From: JBCBWG01 sp038523925
GTDB taxonomy: Bacteria > Pseudomonadota > Alphaproteobacteria > Rhizobiales > Hyphomicrobiaceae
Assembly (NCBI GenBank): GCA_038523925.1
Contig: JBCBIY010000013.1
Location: forward strand, 14,304 to 78,303
DNA: 64,000 bases
Direction of reading: 5' to 3'
The notes under the pieces were generated by a model. That model did no database searches. It was not told the origin of the DNA and saw only the letters and a list, made by a program, of their open reading frames with translations. The translations under genes were made by a program, and so were the position numbers. The first letter of the stretch is position 1; each line of letters opens with the position of its first letter. Below are positions 41,960 to 50,880 of the stretch, one piece after another.

Positions 41960-42016
41960 CCTATCGGCAACAACGCGCGCAAAACGCCCGGTTTTCCACG
42001 GTCATCTGCGGCTCCG

Positions 42017-42037
42017 ATTCGCCCGTTCCGGGCGAAT
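42017..42037 (+). terminator. Stem-loop after gloB
   Basis: ATTCGCCCG-TTC-CGGGCGAAT, a perfect 9-bp stem with a 3-nt loop, 58 bp after the gloB stop. No T-run follows. Confidence 0.45.
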
Positions 42038-42156
42038 TCTCTGGATATCCGGAGGGGAGCCCTAGGTGATGCCGCGATGGCATTGCAGCCGCCGTGCGAC
42101 TCGCGAACGGTCGCTGTCAAAGCCCGGATTGCGGGCCGATCGGGGGTATTTCAATT

Positions 42157-43776
42157 ATGCAGAGCGTCTCAACAACGCCCATTCTCAGCGCCGTATTTGT
42201 TGATTACGACAACATCTACCTGTCGTTGCGGCGCAAGAACGAAGAGGCCGCGAAGCGGTTTGCGAAAGACGCCGGCCGCTGGATTGCCGGTCTGCAGAGC
42301 GGCGAACTGATCACGCCGACGGGCGCCGGGCTTGGCGACCCAGCGCGCCGTCTCGTCATGAACCGCTGTTATGGCAATCCGGTGCCGCGGCGAAACCCGT
42401 CGGACAACTCGACGGATATGAGTTCCTTCCCGTTCGTCCGCCATCACTTCCTGCGCAGCGGCTTCGAGATCATTGACTGCCCACCGCTCACCGCGCAGCT
42501 CAAGAACTCCTCCGACATCAAGATGGTCATGGATCTGCGCGATTTCCTGACCCACGCGACGCACTTCGAGGAGTTCATCATTCTGTCGTCGGACGCGGAC
42601 TTTACGCCGGTCTTGCACCGGCTCCGCGCGCACAATCGGCGCACCGTGATTTTCGCCAACGACAACACCGCCGCGCCCTACACCGCGCTTGCCGACGGCG
42701 AAGTGCGCGAACAGGATCTGATCGATTATCTGCTCGGTGAATTGCAGGTCGCCGAGGAAACCGCGCCGTCAATCACCGTCGAGCCTGAGGCTGACGCCGA
42801 GCCGGTCGACATCAGCGACTTGCGCGATGACATCGTTTCGATTGTTGCAGAAGAGGTGCGGCAGGCCCCGAAGCCGTTGCCACTTGAGATCGTCGCCGAA
42901 CGCGCGACGCGGGTGCTCGGCCACGATGCGACGGTTGGATCAGCCTGGGGCGGATCGGGCTCGTTCCTTGAACTCCTGCGCGCAGACCTGCCTGATGACA
43001 TCGGCATTTCATCGCAGCAGCCGCCGGTCCTGTTCGACCGCACGCGCCTGAAGTCGAAGCCCATGCCGAAGCAGATCGAGCCTGCAGTCGCGGCCGCACC
43101 TGAGCCGGCACCCCCTGCGGCGTCAGAGCCCGTTCGCCAGGCCGCGGCAAAACCACAGATGGCCGCAACGCGCCAGACAGTACCCGAGACGCCGACGGTT
43201 GATCCGCAGCAGGCCGCCGAGGAAGCCGAAGCGCTACAGCGCTCGATCGCAAAGATCCACGAAGCCTCGCAAGCCCCGCCGATTTCGCCGCCGGACTATC
43301 GGATCCTGTTCGAGGAGATGGCCGGCGAGATCACGGAAAACGAACTGCAGGGCGTGCAGACGATTGCGAACGTTGTAGCGCGCGCAGGCGAGCGCGGCGT
43401 CTCGATCCAGCGCGAAGACGTCCGGTTCATTCTGGATGTCGTTGGCGAGGCGGACCCCTGGTTTGAACAGGGCGCGACGGCCAACCTGTTTGCCGGCCGG
43501 TTCCGCAACTTCGTTGTCGCGCGCTGCCGGAGCCAGGGCCTCACGCTCTCGACCGGCGAACTCGACCTGATCGAGACGTGGTTTGCGAGCCCGCCGGGAA
43601 GCGCGCGCAACGACGGCGCGAAGGAGCAGGACCAGCCGGCGCGCTGGTGGGACGAGCCGGAACCAACACAGCCGGCCCAGGCGGACGAAGCGCCGACATC
43701 CTACGAGAGCGGCGGTGCGGGTGACGTGACGCGCGAAGACATGCCCCGGTTCGTCCGGTCTCATCCGAGGCTCTAG
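42157..43776 (+). CDS. NYN-domain ribonuclease-like protein with OST-HTH-like region
   Basis: 539 residues from ATG 42157 (GGGGG site upstream). The N-terminal NYN/PIN-like domain (about 8-190) has AVFVDYDNIYLSL, a middle NSSDIKMVMDLRDF and ILSSDADFTPVLHRLRA, giving the acidic metal set. Residues about 218-300 (ISDLRDDIVSIVAEEVRQA...GSFLELLRADLP) resemble an OST-HTH/LOTUS domain. A Pro/Ala linker leads to a C-terminal helical domain (about 378-480). Such proteins are expected to cut or bind structured RNA. The NYN call is firm, the LOTUS call moderate. Confidence 0.82.
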   Translation: MQSVSTTPILSAVFVDYDNIYLSLRRKNEEAAKRFAKDAGRWIAGLQSGELITPTGAGLGDPARRLVMNRCYGNPVPRRNPSDNSTDMSSFPFVRHHFLRSGFEIIDCPPLTAQLKNSSDIKMVMDLRDFLTHATHFEEFIILSSDADFTPVLHRLRAHNRRTVIFANDNTAAPYTALADGEVREQDLIDYLLGELQVAEETAPSITVEPEADAEPVDISDLRDDIVSIVAEEVRQAPKPLPLEIVAERATRVLGHDATVGSAWGGSGSFLELLRADLPDDIGISSQQPPVLFDRTRLKSKPMPKQIEPAVAAAPEPAPPAASEPVRQAAAKPQMAATRQTVPETPTVDPQQAAEEAEALQRSIAKIHEASQAPPISPPDYRILFEEMAGEITENELQGVQTIANVVARAGERGVSIQREDVRFILDVVGEADPWFEQGATANLFAGRFRNFVVARCRSQGLTLSTGELDLIETWFASPPGSARNDGAKEQDQPARWWDEPEPTQPAQADEAPTSYESGGAGDVTREDMPRFVRSHPRL

Positions 43777-43800
43777 CGGCGCCTCGCCAAGAGCTTGCTC

Positions 43801-43838
43801 AGCAAAAAGCCCGGCTCCCCCGAGCCGGGCTTTTTGCT
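43801..43838. terminator. Strong bidirectional Rho-independent terminator
   Basis: A 17-bp perfect inverted repeat (AGCAAAAAGCCCGGCTC and its complement around CCCC) with A and T runs on both sides, between the convergent NYN and DUF1402-like genes. It should end transcription from both. Confidence 0.93.
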
Positions 43839-43861
43839 GTCAGGGGTCGGGGCGTCGCGCG

Positions 43862-45109
43862 TCAGCGGTGGGCTTGGCGAAGGCGACGGCCGAGCAGCGC
43901 ATCAAAGATATCTGCGAACTCGCGCGCGCCGCGGTTCTTCTGGTTGACGTCCATGCGTTCGCCGAGCGCGCGCAACAGACCGGCGCCGTCCTTGCCGCGC
44001 ACGATCGTGTTGCGCTCATAGCCGCGCCGCGAGAAGAAGTTGGACGTCGGCATCTGACTGCCAAGCGCCGTCATCATCTCAAGCCCCGTCGCCGGGCCTG
44101 CGAGGTTCATCAGCTCCAACTGTTCCGGTGTCAGGCTCTTGCGGCCAGCTCGGAGCGCATAACCCTTGGTGTCGCGCAACTTCTGCACCTGGATCCAGGG
44201 TCCGATGTCGCCATCGACATTGATTGCGTGCACGCCGCGCCCTTTGCCGGTGCGGGCATGTTTCTGCAGGTACGACCAGCGCCGCGGCAGCTTGTTCACA
44301 TGCGCGATCATGCGGCTCAGCGAACGCATCTTCTCCGTCAGGCGATCGCGGCGCGGCTGGGTTGTGGCCTGTGCGCGCAGGTCGCGCAGCCGCCGCATGA
44401 AGCGCTTGCCGTGCTTCTGGAGCATGTTGAGCGTGTTCGCAGACAAAAGCTGCGCGTAGCCAAGCGCGCTGGAAATCGGCCGACCGGTTTTACGGATCGG
44501 ATGGATGCCGGCGACCATGTCGGCCGTACCGATCCCGCCGGTCTCCAGGGCGTAAACGCGGATGACCTGCGACTTGGTAAGCCCAAGGCGAAGCGCCTCC
44601 GATGCATAGCGGATCTTGAACGTGCGCTCGCTGACGCGCTCCGGCGTGAAGCCGTAGTGCTGCCGAGCCGAGGCCAGGAAATCGTTGATGTTTGGCAGCG
44701 AGCGGCGTTTGCGTGGTTTTCCGGGGCGCGCTTCGAACGATGTCCAGCGGCGCCAGAGCGCGCGGCTCACCTTCGGGCCGCGGTACTTTGGCGGAAGCTT
44801 GGTGACGTAATTGCGCTGCGTCACGAGCTGGCGCTTGCGCAGCCGCGCGCGGCGCGACTTACGCAGTGAGACCACCCGCCCCCAATAGGCGTCAGCCGCC
44901 GCGTTGTGGAAGGTCCGCGCCGTCCAATACCGCTCGAAAGCCGCGCGGTCCTGCGCGCTGAGCGTCGCTAGAAAGCGGTCATACTTCCCAGCCTGCGCCG
45001 TCGCTGTCGTGCTTGCGAGGGCGAGGACGGCAAGAAGCGCGAAAGCGGCTCTCAGCCCCCATGCGCGCGCACTCATCTCGTCGTTTGAAACGCGGTCGTG
45101 GCCCGTCAT
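43862..45109 (-). CDS. DUF1402-like periplasmic protein, lysozyme-like
   Basis: 415 residues from ATG 45109 (ATG 45076 gives the shorter, more compact signal peptide MSARAWGLRAAFALLAVL). A signal peptide cut after TATAQA leads to YGFTPERVSERTFKIRYASEALRLGL, VYALETGGIGTADMVAGI and SALGYAQLLSANTLNML. The Glu of ALETGG is placed like the catalytic Glu of lytic transglycosylases, and GYAQLL recalls the GxMQ motif. This matches the DUF1402 family of Rhizobiales as I remember it. Probably cleaves or binds peptidoglycan. Confidence 0.65.
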   Translation of the reverse strand: MTGHDRVSNDEMSARAWGLRAAFALLAVLALASTTATAQAGKYDRFLATLSAQDRAAFERYWTARTFHNAAADAYWGRVVSLRKSRRARLRKRQLVTQRNYVTKLPPKYRGPKVSRALWRRWTSFEARPGKPRKRRSLPNINDFLASARQHYGFTPERVSERTFKIRYASEALRLGLTKSQVIRVYALETGGIGTADMVAGIHPIRKTGRPISSALGYAQLLSANTLNMLQKHGKRFMRRLRDLRAQATTQPRRDRLTEKMRSLSRMIAHVNKLPRRWSYLQKHARTGKGRGVHAINVDGDIGPWIQVQKLRDTKGYALRAGRKSLTPEQLELMNLAGPATGLEMMTALGSQMPTSNFFSRRGYERNTIVRGKDGAGLLRALGERMDVNQKNRGAREFADIFDALLGRRLRQAHR

Positions 45110-45317
45110 CTCGTCCCCCAATGTCGCCGGCGTCCGACTTCCGGCAGGCGCGAGTGTTTCGCCCAATCGTTTGCGGAGAATTGGGCGGCCGCCACACATT
45201 GCGGCGATTCTGCCGCTTCATCTGCATGACGACACGTCAATGACGCCTTAAGGTGCGTCATCGGAGCGCGGCCGGGCGCGATCCGGAGCGTCAGAGCGTT
45301 TTGACTTAGAGGACCAC

Positions 45318-46913
45318 ATGACTTCCGCCGCCGTTGGACAAACCCGCAGTTTCGTTGCGCTGGAGAGCGACCGGAGCCTGTTTGACGCGCTCCGCGCTGC
45401 CGCCGCGACCCACGGGGGTTCAACGCCCTGTCTTGCCGACGCCGAGACGCCGGCGATTCCGTACAGCAAGGCGATCATCGGCAGCCGCATTCTCGGCCGC
45501 AAAGTCGCCGCGGGTACCGCACCGGGCGAAGCGGTCGCGGTCCTGCTGCCAAACGTCGTCGGATTGGTGCTCACGATTTTCGGGCTCAACGCCGAAGGCC
45601 GCGTCGCAGCCCTCCTCAACTTTACCGCCGGCGCGCGCAACCTCCTGTCAGCCGTCGACACCGCGAAGGCGCGCGTGATCGTGACCTCGCGCCGCTTTAT
45701 CGCGATGGCCGAACTTGACGACGTCGTCACCGCGCTTGAGCAGAGCAAGACGCCTGACGGTGCGCCGCGCAAAATCGTCTACCTCGAAGACGTCCGGACA
45801 AGTATCGGCGCGCTCGACAAAGCGCGCGGGGTTGCATCCGGCATCCTCGACCGCGTTCGCAGCCCCGGCCCGGCCGCCAACCGCGATAAGCCGGCCGTAA
45901 TCCTGTTCACATCAGGCACCGAAGGACATCCGAAAGGCGTTGTCCTGACCAACGGCAACTTGCTCTCAAACGCCCGCCAAATCTTCGACCACGCCGATGG
46001 CGAACTGACGCCGTCCGACCACTTCTTCAATCCGCTGCCGATCTTTCACTCGTTTGGCCTGACCGCCGGTACGCTGACGCCAATCCTGAACGGCATGCAG
46101 GCGACGCTCTATCCGACGCCGCTGCACTACAAGCAGATCCCAAAGCTCATCGCGGAGCGTCGGCCGACTGTACTGCTGGCAACGGACACGTTTCTGCAGG
46201 GCTACGGGCGCTCGGCGGATAACGGCGATCTCGATAGCTTGCGGTTCGCGATCGCGGGCGCGGAGAAGGTCAAGGAACCGACGCGGGCGCTGTTCAAGAA
46301 GAGCGGCGTGCTGCTGCTCGAGGGATACGGCGCGACGGAGTGTGCGCCGGTGCTCGCCTGCAATCTGCCAAAGGCGCATGCGCCCGGAAGCGTCGGGCGG
46401 CTGTTGCCCGGCCTCGAATTCCGCATCACGCCGGTTGAAGGAATTTCGGACGGCGGCCGGCTCTACATCCGCGGCCCCAACGTTATGGCGGGATATTTAA
46501 AGGCGGACCGGCCCGGCGAGCTGCAGCCGCCAGCCGATGGCTGGCACGATACCGGCGACATCATCGATCTCGACGACGAAGGTTTCGTGCGGATCAAAGG
46601 CCGCGCCAAGCGGTTTGCGAAGATCGCAGGCGAGATGGTGTCGCTCGCCGTCGTCGAAACGCTTGCAGCCGATGTCTGGCCCGAGGAGACGCATGTCGCG
46701 CTCACCGAGGCCGACCCGAAGCGCGGCGAGCAACTCATCCTGATGACCGAACGCGCTTCGCCAGAGCGATCGGCCCTGGTGAAGGCGGCGCAAAAAGCCG
46801 GTCTTCCAGAGTTGTGGGTGCCAAAGCGCATCATGACCGTCCCGGAAATTCCTCGGCTGGGGTCCGGCAAAGTTGATTTTCCGGCGGCGGCGCGGATGAT
46901 GGTGTCCGGCTGA
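45318..46913 (+). CDS. AMP-binding acyl-CoA/acyl-ACP synthetase, Aas C-terminal-like
   Basis: 531 residues. Adenylates fatty acids: P-loop ILFTSGTEGHPKGVVLTN, LLLEGYGATECAPVL, DGWHDTGDIIDLDDEGF with the hinge Asp, and IKGRAKRFAKIAGEMVSL. RLGSGKVDF carries the catalytic Lys. It resembles the acyl-ACP synthetase half of Aas but has no acyltransferase domain; plsC lies elsewhere in the window. Divergent from the DUF1402-like gene. Confidence 0.9.
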   Translation: MTSAAVGQTRSFVALESDRSLFDALRAAAATHGGSTPCLADAETPAIPYSKAIIGSRILGRKVAAGTAPGEAVAVLLPNVVGLVLTIFGLNAEGRVAALLNFTAGARNLLSAVDTAKARVIVTSRRFIAMAELDDVVTALEQSKTPDGAPRKIVYLEDVRTSIGALDKARGVASGILDRVRSPGPAANRDKPAVILFTSGTEGHPKGVVLTNGNLLSNARQIFDHADGELTPSDHFFNPLPIFHSFGLTAGTLTPILNGMQATLYPTPLHYKQIPKLIAERRPTVLLATDTFLQGYGRSADNGDLDSLRFAIAGAEKVKEPTRALFKKSGVLLLEGYGATECAPVLACNLPKAHAPGSVGRLLPGLEFRITPVEGISDGGRLYIRGPNVMAGYLKADRPGELQPPADGWHDTGDIIDLDDEGFVRIKGRAKRFAKIAGEMVSLAVVETLAADVWPEETHVALTEADPKRGEQLILMTERASPERSALVKAAQKAGLPELWVPKRIMTVPEIPRLGSGKVDFPAAARMMVSG

Positions 46914-46964
46914 TCAGCGCCGCCCAAAAACAACCGATCTGAGCAAAACGAGCCCCGCCAAACC

Positions 46965-47576
46965 ATGTTGGACGTGATCAGCGATTTTGCTGTGCTGCTG
47001 TTCATCGTCGGCATTGCGCTTGCGATCCTTGGATGGCGGATGGACTGGTTCGGACCGGCCGCGCCAAAGGACATCGTCGCGAAAGCCACGTTGCCTGACA
47101 CCGAAGCCGATGCGCCTTCTGATCGCGCCGCGGGCAAGGACGCTGACGGTCTGCCCCGAACCGCGCCGTGGTGGTCGTTGCGCAGGCCGGCACAAGCGGA
47201 TGGCGACACCAACGCAACCGACACCGCGCCCGATGATGAGGACCTCGTCGCCGTCCATCCGGCGATTGCGGATGCCGCACGCCGGGCCGCACTTCGCGAT
47301 GCGCGCGCCTACTCGCAGTTCTGGCCGGCTGACGTCATCAAATCCCGCCCGGGCTGGATGGTGTTCGCGCTCGACGACTTCCTCGGCGACCCAGCGACGT
47401 CGTTTGACTATGCGATCCCGGGGACGGACCAGACCGGCCGGATCCCGCTCTATCCAATCGCATCGGTCCGCGTCGTCGAGCGGGAAGATCGGCTGGTCTC
47501 TGCGAGCCGCCGCAAGGTCATCCAGTCACGATGGAATGCGCGGCGGGCGGCGCGTCGGCGCTCGGCTGCGGAATAA
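46965..47576 (+). CDS. Single-pass membrane protein of unknown function
   Basis: 203 residues. MLDVISDFAVLLFIVGIALAILG-type N-terminal helix (about 5-25) is followed by an acidic linker and a domain with SRPGWMVFALDDFLGDPATSFDY, RIPLYPIASVRVV and a strongly basic tail RWNARRAARRR. No family is recognised. It is convergent with the isomerase gene, 13 bp apart. Confidence 0.65.
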   Translation: MLDVISDFAVLLFIVGIALAILGWRMDWFGPAAPKDIVAKATLPDTEADAPSDRAAGKDADGLPRTAPWWSLRRPAQADGDTNATDTAPDDEDLVAVHPAIADAARRAALRDARAYSQFWPADVIKSRPGWMVFALDDFLGDPATSFDYAIPGTDQTGRIPLYPIASVRVVEREDRLVSASRRKVIQSRWNARRAARRRSAAE

Positions 47577-47589
47577 CGCGGCTGCAGCC

Positions 47590-48192
47590 TCAGCTTGCAG
47601 CAAGCCGGCCTTCGACGAACTGCAATCGGTCCTGCCCCCACAGAACTTCGCCGTCTTCAAAAACGAAGCTTGGCGCACCGAACACGCCAGCCTCGATGGC
47701 GTCCTGCGTATTCTGGTCCCAGATCTCGACCAGCGTCGCGTCTTCCGGGCTGTTCGACGTCAGGTCGTCGTAGTCGATGCCGGCGCGCGTAACGGCTGTC
47801 TTGAGAACGCTCTCTTCCGCGATTGCGTGATCACGCACCCAAAGCTCGTGGCCGATCTCGTAGGCAAGGCGGACGGCATCGAGGCCCGCAAGCTCTGCTG
47901 CAATGACGAGGCGCGCACCAGGTGTCTCGTCTGACGGGAAGTTCTCCGGCTCGAGCAGCATCGGGACGTCGAGCTCTTTGCGCCAGCGCTTGAGCTCCTG
48001 CATCCGGTAGGCCTGACGCGCGGCGGACCGCTTCTGCAGCGGCAGCCCGCCGGTCGCGGCGAACACATCAGCGAACTTCGCAGGCTTGGTCGTGACAGAG
48101 GCGCCATGCGCCTTCACGAGTTCATGAAAGCGCGCGCCTGCAAGGAACGTCCAGGGGCTGTTGAGCGAGATGTAATAGTCGATCTGAACCAT
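47590..48192 (-). CDS. 2-hydroxychromene-2-carboxylate isomerase family protein
   Basis: 200 residues, DsbA-like thioredoxin fold of glutathione S-transferase kappa type. DYYISLNSPWTFLAG at 5-19 holds the catalytic Ser; GVFGAPSFVFEDGEVLWGQDRL is the cis-Pro and glutathione-binding end. Family members isomerise chromene intermediates in naphthalene breakdown, but many chromosomal copies have other substrates; nothing nearby suggests aromatic degradation. Confidence 0.88.
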   Translation of the reverse strand: MVQIDYYISLNSPWTFLAGARFHELVKAHGASVTTKPAKFADVFAATGGLPLQKRSAARQAYRMQELKRWRKELDVPMLLEPENFPSDETPGARLVIAAELAGLDAVRLAYEIGHELWVRDHAIAEESVLKTAVTRAGIDYDDLTSNSPEDATLVEIWDQNTQDAIEAGVFGAPSFVFEDGEVLWGQDRLQFVEGRLAAS

Positions 48193-48255
48193 TGCCTGTT
48201 GCAGCCTTTTGTATTTTTGGATGTGCGCTTCATCGGGCGCGGTCGGTGTCGCCGG

Positions 48256-48915
48256 CTAGTCGTCGCGTAGCGGTTTGAGGTCCGTTGCAACGCGCGTTGG
48301 CGGTGTCTCGCTGTATTCGGCCGGCGCGCCAGATCTGTTGACCCACAGCGTGTCGAATCCGAACACCGTGGCGCCGGCTGCGTCCCATCGGTTTGATGAC
48401 TGGAACGAAACAGCGCCAGGCTTGCAGCCGAAGGTATCGGTCACAAGGCTGTAAACGCGCATCGAAGGTTTGAAAATCCCAACGTCGTGTACGGTTAGAA
48501 TGCGGTCGAGCTTATCTGCGATCCCGGCCGAAGATGTTGCATCGGCGATCATATCCGGGTCGCCGTTCGTCAGGATCGCGCAGGTCGCGCCCTTCGCGCG
48601 CAATGCATCGAGCACGCCCGGCACCTCCGGGTACGCATCGAGCACACGGTACGCCTCAAGCAGCTTCTCGCGGATGCCTGACGGGACGCCGCCGATCGTT
48701 GCGATCGCCGTATCGAGGCTTCGCTCTGTGAGATCCCAGAATGTCGTATGGCGGCCCGTTTGCGCATAAATCCACGTGTATTCGAGATGCTTGGCCCGCC
48801 ACGTCTGCGACAGCCGATCCCAGCCCTCACCGATGTCATCAGCGTGGCGACTGGCTGCGGCGTGCACATCGAAGAGCGTCCCGTACGCATCGAAGACGTA
48901 GTGTGTGTACTTCAT
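48256..48915 (-). CDS. Haloacid dehalogenase type II
   Basis: 219 residues from ATG 48915 with AGAGGA 6 bases upstream. HAD nucleophile FDAYGTLFDV (residues 8-17), ILTNGDPDMI, KPSMRVYSLV with the Lys, and SSNRWDAAGATVFGFDTLWVNR. The YGTLFD and SSNxWDxxGA blocks are typical of L-2-haloacid dehalogenases. First of three consecutive minus-strand catabolic genes in transcriptional order after mmsB. Confidence 0.92.
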   Translation of the reverse strand: MKYTHYVFDAYGTLFDVHAAASRHADDIGEGWDRLSQTWRAKHLEYTWIYAQTGRHTTFWDLTERSLDTAIATIGGVPSGIREKLLEAYRVLDAYPEVPGVLDALRAKGATCAILTNGDPDMIADATSSAGIADKLDRILTVHDVGIFKPSMRVYSLVTDTFGCKPGAVSFQSSNRWDAAGATVFGFDTLWVNRSGAPAEYSETPPTRVATDLKPLRDD

Positions 48916-48965
48916 CGTCGTCCTCTCGATCGTCACGGCCGGCCGGCCGCAAACGCGCGCCGGTG

Positions 48966-49847
48966 TCAGTCTCGCGCGCTCAGCATCTGGATGACTGCTG
49001 AATAGTCCTTCGCGCCGGCACCGCCAGCCACGAGCATCCGATACATTTGAAGTGCGGCCGCGCCGAGCGGTGTCGCGGTGCCGGCTGCGCGCGCCGCCTC
49101 CTGTGCGAGGCCGAGATCCTTGAGCATCAGGTCCGCGGCAAAACCCGGCTTGAAATCATTGTTTGCAGCCGACTGAGGCACGGGGCCCGCCACCGGGCAA
49201 TGATTGACGAGCGCCCACGATCCGCCGGATGACGTCGACATCACGTCAAAGAGCGTCTGCGGATCGAGCCCCAGCTCTTGCCCCATCGTCATCGCCTCCG
49301 CCGTCCCGATCATCGCAATCGCGAGCGCCATGTTGTTGCAGGCCTTCGCGACCTGCCCCGCGCCGCCGTCGCCACAATGGATGATGCGCTTGCCCATGCT
49401 CGCGATGATCGGCTCGCCGGCGGCGAACGCGTCTGCCGTGCCGCCGCACATAAAGGTGAGCGACGCGGCCTCCGCGCCACCAACACCGCCGGAGACGGGT
49501 GCATCGAGCGCGTGCATGCCAGCCTCTGACGCCTGTGCGTGAACGGCCTTTGCGCTGTCGACGTCAATGGTCGAGGAGTCGATGAAGACCGTGCCCGAAG
49601 CCGCCGCGGCGACAACGTCGTCGTAGACGCTTCGCACGTGCTGGCCCGCCGGCAACATGGTCACGACGACATCGGCGCCGCTGACCGCCTCGCGTGCGGA
49701 AGGTGCCTTCGTGACGCCCTTCGCGGCCGCCGTCTCGATGTTGTCGGCCACCACGTCAAACCCGCGCACCGCATGACCGGCGGAAACAAGGTTGGCCGCC
49801 ATCGGCGCGCCCATGTTGCCCAACCCGATAAACCCGACCGTCGCCAT
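48966..49847 (-). CDS. mmsB: 3-hydroxyisobutyrate dehydrogenase
   Basis: 293 residues. Oxidises 3-hydroxyisobutyrate in valine breakdown. NAD motif GFIGLGNMGAPMAANL at 5-20, substrate loop DAPVSGGVGGAEAA, catalytic Lys in AGQVAKACNNM, and a C-terminal KDLGLAQEAARAAG. Length is normal. It lies in line with the crotonase upstream, 82 bp away, which could form a valine-catabolic unit. Confidence 0.93.
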   Translation of the reverse strand: MATVGFIGLGNMGAPMAANLVSAGHAVRGFDVVADNIETAAAKGVTKAPSAREAVSGADVVVTMLPAGQHVRSVYDDVVAAAASGTVFIDSSTIDVDSAKAVHAQASEAGMHALDAPVSGGVGGAEAASLTFMCGGTADAFAAGEPIIASMGKRIIHCGDGGAGQVAKACNNMALAIAMIGTAEAMTMGQELGLDPQTLFDVMSTSSGGSWALVNHCPVAGPVPQSAANNDFKPGFAADLMLKDLGLAQEAARAAGTATPLGAAALQMYRMLVAGGAGAKDYSAVIQMLSARD

Positions 49848-49929
49848 GATGTCCTCTCAACGTCTGATTGCCGCGCGGGCGCAACCGACTGAGCCCGAAT
49901 TTGCCGCCGCAAGGCTGTCCCGTACTCGG

Positions 49930-50742
49930 CTAACGGCCTCGCCACGCGGGCTTGCGTTTTGCGAGGAACGCTTCGCGGCCCTCCTTGAAGTCATCGCTTG
50001 CATAGATGCGGCCGATCCAGTCGGCATCTTCTGCGGCCGGCCCGTGATCACGAATGCGACTGAGCAGCACCTTGGTAGCGCGCATCGTAAGCGGCGCATG
50101 GCCCTTCAACGTTGCTGCAAGCTCAAACGCGCGCGCCATCAAGGCTGCGTGATCCTCGAGGACTTCGTTGACGAGGCCGATCGCAAGCGCCTCTTCAGCA
50201 AGCATCAGACGCGACGTCAGCAACAGGTCTTTCGTTCGCGCCTCGCCAATCAGAGCGACGAGGCGGTAGAGCGTTGATGCGGAGAGACAGTTGCCAAGCG
50301 TGCGCGCAATCGGGAAGCCGAACTTGAGGCTGCGCGTGGCAAGCCGCAGATCGCAACAGGCCGCGATGCCAGCGCCGCCACCGGTGCATGCACCTGAAAT
50401 GGCTGCGATGACCGGCACGGGACAGGCGTCATACGTGGCGAAGTTTGCTTCGGCCGCGGCCTCGTATGCGAGGCCCTGTTCCGGCGTCGAGAAATCGTGG
50501 AAGTGCGAGATGTCGGTCCCGGCTGCAAACGCCTTGTCGCCGGCGCCGGTGATGATCAACGCGTGCACGGAGCCATCCGTGGGAATGGTCTCGCAGATCT
50601 CCGCGAGGCGCTCGTACATCGGGATCGTCAGCGCATTGCGCGCCTGCGGGCGATTGAGCGTTACGACGCCCACGCCGTCTTTGATCTCGTAGAACAGCTC
50701 ATTCGCGCGCGTGGCGTCTGCTTCAACGGGGTCCGTTGTCAT
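49930..50742 (-). CDS. Enoyl-CoA hydratase/isomerase family protein lacking catalytic glutamates
   Basis: 270 residues from ATG 50742. A crotonase fold: VGVVTLNRPQARNALT, the oxyanion sites GDKAFAAGTDISHF and ISGACTGGGAGIA. At the positions where hydratases have PE-x-GLIPG-x-G-GTQ, this protein has FPIARTLGNCLSASTLYRL, so the two catalytic Glu are absent. It may be an isomerase, a CoA thioesterase or a ring-opening enzyme rather than a hydratase. Confidence 0.85.
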   Translation of the reverse strand: MTTDPVEADATRANELFYEIKDGVGVVTLNRPQARNALTIPMYERLAEICETIPTDGSVHALIITGAGDKAFAAGTDISHFHDFSTPEQGLAYEAAAEANFATYDACPVPVIAAISGACTGGGAGIAACCDLRLATRSLKFGFPIARTLGNCLSASTLYRLVALIGEARTKDLLLTSRLMLAEEALAIGLVNEVLEDHAALMARAFELAATLKGHAPLTMRATKVLLSRIRDHGPAAEDADWIGRIYASDDFKEGREAFLAKRKPAWRGR

Positions 50743-50880
50743 GCATATCGTCCCAGTCAGCCGGAGGGTGCAGGCAATCGCGTTCCCTCTGCCTGCCACC
50801 TTCCATCCGTCCGGGCAACCGCTGGGCCTTGGCCCGCAACGCTTCCGCTGGCGCAGCCGAACGCGTAAGGAGGCGGCTTC

